Program-made: the position numbers and the translations under genes
In this document: positions 61,136 to 64,000 of the stretch, piece by piece
Numbering within the stretch: the stretch's first letter is position 1
How the letters are laid out: every line of letters begins with the position of its first letter
The notes under the pieces: model-generated
Database searches by the model: none
Seen by the model: only the letters and a program-made list of their open reading frames with translations
What the model was told of the DNA's origin: nothing
Origin: Bifidobacteriaceae bacterium
GTDB taxonomy: Bacteria > Actinomycetota > Actinomycetes > Actinomycetales > WQXJ01
Reading direction: 5' to 3'
Assembly (NCBI GenBank): GCA_031281585.1
Contig: JAITFE010000086.1
Location: 1-64,000 of the forward strand
DNA length: 64,000 nucleotides

Positions 61136-62460
61136 AGAAAACAACTATTGCCCTAATGGCGGCCCTGACGGCCGGCGCTTTGGCGCTGGCGGGCTGCGGC
61201 GAAGACAAACCCACCACCGGCGGTTCCAGCACCAGCCCAAAGGCGGGCGAAAGTCCGGTGGCGGCCGAGCCGGTGACCCTGACGGTGTCGGGTTGGTCTT
61301 TGGAGACAACCCCGGAATTCCAGGTGCTGGCCGACGCGTTCCACGCGGCCAACCCCAACGTAACAGTGGAAATCAAGGAATACGACGCTAACGACTACGG
61401 CACCCTCATGCTGGCCGACATGTCGGCCGGAGCCGCGCCAGACATCATCACCATCAAGGAAGCCAAAGCGCTCAGCCAGTGGGTCGACGGCGGCCAGTTG
61501 ATGGACGTCAGCGACGTTGTCTCATCGCTGCCATCGAACGTTTCCGGCGCGGGTTCCTACACGATTGACGGCGTCAACTACGCGGCGCCCTATCGCCAAG
61601 ACTCTTGGGTCCTCTACTACAACATCGACCTGTTCACCCAGGCGGGCGTCGCGGTCCCGGACGGCTCGTGGACGTGGGACGACTACGCCGCCAAGGCCAA
61701 GGAGATCGCCAGCAAGCTGGTCGGCCCCAAGGGCGCCTATGAGCACTCGTGGCAGTCCACCCTCCAAGGGTTCGCCCAGGCCCAGACGCCTGGCGCCGAC
61801 CTGGCCGGTGGCAAGGACTACTCCTATCTCAAGCCGTATTACGAGCGGGTGCTCGACCTCCAGAGCGTGGGCGCCCAGGAGACCTACGGCAACATCCAAA
61901 CCAACAAACTGACCTACCAGTCGCAGTTCGGCAAGCAGCAGGCCGCCATGATGGCCATGGGTTCGTGGTACGTGGCGACCCTGATCAGCCAGCAGGCGTC
62001 CGGCGAGGCCGACACCTTCGCGTGGGGGATCGCCCCCATTCCGCAGTACGACTCCTCGACCACCGGCACCGACAAGGTGCCCGTGACGTTCGGCGATCCG
62101 ACCGGCATGGGCATCAACGCGGGCATTGACGAGGCCAAGGTTGACGCCGCCAAGGCGTTCCTGTCCTTCGTCGCCTCCGAAGCCGCCGGCGTGGCCTTGG
62201 CCGAGATCGGGATTGTGTCCTCGGTCTCCTCCGATGCCGTGACCACCGCTTACTTCGCCCAGGCTGGCATCCCGACCGACGACCTGTCCAAGTTCGCCAT
62301 GTCGACGCATGACACCCGGCCGGAGAACCCGCAGTCCCCGACCATCGCCACCATCCAGACGGCGCTGGGCGAGGCCCACACCGCCATCATGTCCGGCTCC
62401 ACTGGGATCGACGCGGCCATCACGCAGGCCACGGAGACCATCAAGGCCGAACTCGGCTGA
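61132..62460 (+). CDS. Sugar ABC transporter substrate-binding lipoprotein
   Basis: 442 residues. Signal peptide with lipobox (ALALAGC), a Thr/Ser/Gly linker, then a CUT1 extracellular solute-binding domain (VSGWSLETTPEFQVLADAFH near the start, SWTWDDYAAKAKEI, and GWG-like substrate-pocket Trp/Tyr residues). The ATG overlaps the DUF2264 stop; AAAGGA is 14 nt upstream. A 19-bp hairpin follows, so more binding protein than permease should be made. Ligand probably an oligosaccharide of the heparinase/DUF2264 pathway. Confidence 0.93.
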   Translation: MKKTTIALMAALTAGALALAGCGEDKPTTGGSSTSPKAGESPVAAEPVTLTVSGWSLETTPEFQVLADAFHAANPNVTVEIKEYDANDYGTLMLADMSAGAAPDIITIKEAKALSQWVDGGQLMDVSDVVSSLPSNVSGAGSYTIDGVNYAAPYRQDSWVLYYNIDLFTQAGVAVPDGSWTWDDYAAKAKEIASKLVGPKGAYEHSWQSTLQGFAQAQTPGADLAGGKDYSYLKPYYERVLDLQSVGAQETYGNIQTNKLTYQSQFGKQQAAMMAMGSWYVATLISQQASGEADTFAWGIAPIPQYDSSTTGTDKVPVTFGDPTGMGINAGIDEAKVDAAKAFLSFVASEAAGVALAEIGIVSSVSSDAVTTAYFAQAGIPTDDLSKFAMSTHDTRPENPQSPTIATIQTALGEAHTAIMSGSTGIDAAITQATETIKAELG

Positions 62461-62470
62461 CAACCAACCG

Positions 62471-62519
62471 CTACGCTGCCGGGTCCCGGTCGCATCTGCG
62501 CCGGGACCCGGCAGCGTAG
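62471..62519 (+). terminator. 19-bp hairpin after the binding-protein gene, probably an attenuator
   Basis: CTACGCTGCCGGGTCCCGG (62471-62489) pairs perfectly with 62501-62519 over an 11-nt loop, followed by TTT. It lies between the binding protein and its permeases. In such operons this arrangement gives partial termination and protects the upstream mRNA. Confidence 0.8.
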
Positions 62520-62568
62520 TTTCCCCCACTAAGCCGCCGTTGGCGGCCCCTCAGATCCGAAAGAAGCC

Positions 62569-63510
62569 ATGTCGACCACAACCGAGCCGAGCAGTTCGGC
62601 GCCGACAAGCGTCAGAAACAAACGTGCTCGCCGATCAGCATTGCGTTGGCACAACACCCTGATGGGCTGGAGTTTCATAGCACCCAACTTCATCGGTTTC
62701 GCCATCTTGACCCTTGTCCCCATTGTGGTGCTGTTCTATGTGGCGCTGACAAAATGGGGAGCCCTGGGAGACCCGCAGTGGATAGGGTTTGACAACTTCG
62801 TCAAGCTCTTCACCCGCGACCCGCGATTCAACACGGCGCTTTGGAACACGTTCTACTACACGCTTTTGCACATGCCGCTGACGCTGGCGGCGTCCCTGGG
62901 CCTGGCCGTCTTGCTCAACGCCAAGATCCGCGGCGCAGCCTTCTTCCGCACAGCGGCCTTCTTCCCGTACATCACCTCGATTGTCGCGATCGCCATGGTG
63001 TGGAACCTCATGTTCAGCCCCGATTACGGCCCCATCAACCAACTCCTCCGCCTCTTCGGCGTGGACAACCCGCCCGGCTGGACGGTCTCCTCCACCTGGG
63101 CGATGCCCGCCGTCATCATTGTGGGCACATGGCGTGAGATGGGGTATTTCATGCTGCTGTTCTTGGCCGGCCTGCAGACCATCCCGGGCGAACTGTATGA
63201 GGCGGCCAAGTTGGACGGGGCCGGCGCCTGGTCGCGCTTCTTGCATGTGACCCTCCCGTGCCTTCGGCCCACGACTTTCTTTGTCACCGTCATGCTCACC
63301 ATCCAATCGATGAAAGTGTTCGACTTGGTGTTCGTCATGACGGAGGGCGGCCCCGGCCGCTCCACCCTGGTCATTTCCCAATTGATTTGGCAGCAGGCCT
63401 TTGTCGAAGGGGACTTCGGCTACGCCTCCGCGATCGCCGTAGTCCTGTTCGTGATCTGCCTGATCCTCACGCTCTTCCAATTCTGGATCAACCGGAGGGC
63501 GGAACGATGA
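62569..63510 (+). CDS. Carbohydrate ABC transporter permease (MalF type)
   Basis: 313 residues, six predicted helices after a basic N-terminus. The EAA loop reads ELYEAAKLDGAGAWSRFLHV. Pairs with the MalG-type permease that starts in an ATGA overlap at its stop. AAAGAAG precedes the ATG. No ATPase is encoded up to the window edge. Confidence 0.93.
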   Translation: MSTTTEPSSSAPTSVRNKRARRSALRWHNTLMGWSFIAPNFIGFAILTLVPIVVLFYVALTKWGALGDPQWIGFDNFVKLFTRDPRFNTALWNTFYYTLLHMPLTLAASLGLAVLLNAKIRGAAFFRTAAFFPYITSIVAIAMVWNLMFSPDYGPINQLLRLFGVDNPPGWTVSSTWAMPAVIIVGTWREMGYFMLLFLAGLQTIPGELYEAAKLDGAGAWSRFLHVTLPCLRPTTFFVTVMLTIQSMKVFDLVFVMTEGGPGRSTLVISQLIWQQAFVEGDFGYASAIAVVLFVICLILTLFQFWINRRAER

Positions 63511-64000
63511 GCACCACGCCAAAGGCCAAGCGCAAGCTGAAGGCGAAAATCGGCAAAGTTGTCCTCTACGTCTGTTTGGCCGTGGCGGCGGCCTTCTTGC
63601 TGCTGCCATTCTTCTGGATGATCTCCTCCTCCCTCAAAGCGGACAACCAGGTGTTCACCGTGCCGATCCGGTGGATACCTGAGACCTTCAAGTGGAGCAA
63701 CTACGTGGACATCTGGACCAAGTCCGGCATGTCCGACTGGTTGAAGAACACCATGATCCTGTCCGTTGTGGTCACGGCTTTGCAGGTCTTCACCGGCTCC
63801 TTCGCCGCATACGGATTCTCCCGGATCCGTTTCCCGGGACGCGACTTCCTCTTCCTCGGGTACATCGCGACCATCGCCATCCCGTGGCAGGCCTACATGA
63901 TCCCGCAGTACAAGATGATGGCCAAAATCGGCCTGGTCGACACGTTGTGGTCAATCATCCTGCTGCAGGCCTTCGGCGCCTTTGGCGTGTTCCTGATGAA
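63507..64000 (+). CDS. Carbohydrate ABC transporter permease (MalG type), cut by the window edge
   Basis: The first 164 or so codons of a MalG-type permease: a basic cytoplasmic start (TPKAKRKLKAK), a first helix ending in PFFWMISSSLK, then PIRWIPETFKWSNYV, and AAYGFSRIRFPGRD. The EAA loop lies beyond the window. It starts in a 4-nt overlap with the MalF-type gene, GGAGGG upstream. Confidence 0.92.
   Translation, partial: MSTTPKAKRKLKAKIGKVVLYVCLAVAAAFLLLPFFWMISSSLKADNQVFTVPIRWIPETFKWSNYVDIWTKSGMSDWLKNTMILSVVVTALQVFTGSFAAYGFSRIRFPGRDFLFLGYIATIAIPWQAYMIPQYKMMAKIGLVDTLWSIILLQAFGAFGVFLM

Overview
The window is a high-GC actinobacterial chromosome segment. The coding is dense and GC-rich, regulators are of LacI, TetR, MerR and DeoR type, lipoproteins and Tat signals are common, cell-wall sorting signals read LPMTG, LAVTG and LATTG (the LAxTG form is typical of class E sortases of Actinomycetota), and several ABC sugar importers lack an ATPase gene of their own. 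I cannot name the species. The gene content suggests a saccharolytic, host- or plant-matter-associated actinomycete. No rRNA, tRNA or CRISPR array was found.

0-18 kb, sugar use. A minus-strand run (GH3, TetR, serine hydrolase, MFS transporter, GH2) ends in a GH2 cut off at the left edge beside an inverted repeat. After two transporter remnants comes an ABC importer with GH43, divergent from a LacI regulator, followed by a cell-wall-anchored GH116-like enzyme. An IS4-type transposase remnant lies at 18 kb.

18-27 kb, redox and esterase genes. It holds a Tat/lipoprotein aldo-keto reductase, TetR with a DHA2 transporter, SDR, a zinc alcohol dehydrogenase, two lipoprotein esterases and a MerR regulator. 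Three promoters (for the aldo-keto reductase, the alcohol dehydrogenase and merR itself) share the same MerR-type architecture: a dyad inside a 19-bp spacer. Three further genes here (an aldo-keto reductase, a quinone reductase and a carboxymuconolactone decarboxylase) are internally deleted or truncated.

27.8-47.5 kb, a mobile-element block. It carries a MobF relaxase, a large LPMTG surface protein, a ParB-like protein, an 1184-residue protein with seven tandem copies of a domain I do not recognise, an orphan DNA methyltransferase, a DUF3800 protein, an HNH endonuclease and a four-HTH protein. No type IV secretion or integrase gene is present, so the element looks decayed or incomplete. Inside it is a type II CBASS anti-phage operon (patatin phospholipase CapV, CD-NTase, E2-E1 fusion Cap2) without the usual Cap3 peptidase. 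Its promoter overlaps a perfect CIRCE element (TTAGCACTC-N9-GAGTGCTAA), the operator of the heat-shock repressor HrcA, which would tie defence expression to protein-folding stress. This is the most striking signal in the window.

47.8-64 kb, a glycan locus. It has a lipoprotein, a hyaluronan-synthase-like glycosyltransferase, a small LATTG membrane protein, a 1691-residue multidomain GH59-like enzyme, a DeoR-LacI hybrid regulator, a heparinase II/III-like protein, a DUF2264 protein and a second ABC importer running off the right edge. Near-identical GATCAT(T/A)AGTGATC sites bracket the GH59 promoter, and a 23-bp inverted repeat spans the divergent heparinase/DUF2264 promoters. Several transcripts (merR, capV, the heparinase gene and probably the DUF2264 gene) appear leaderless.
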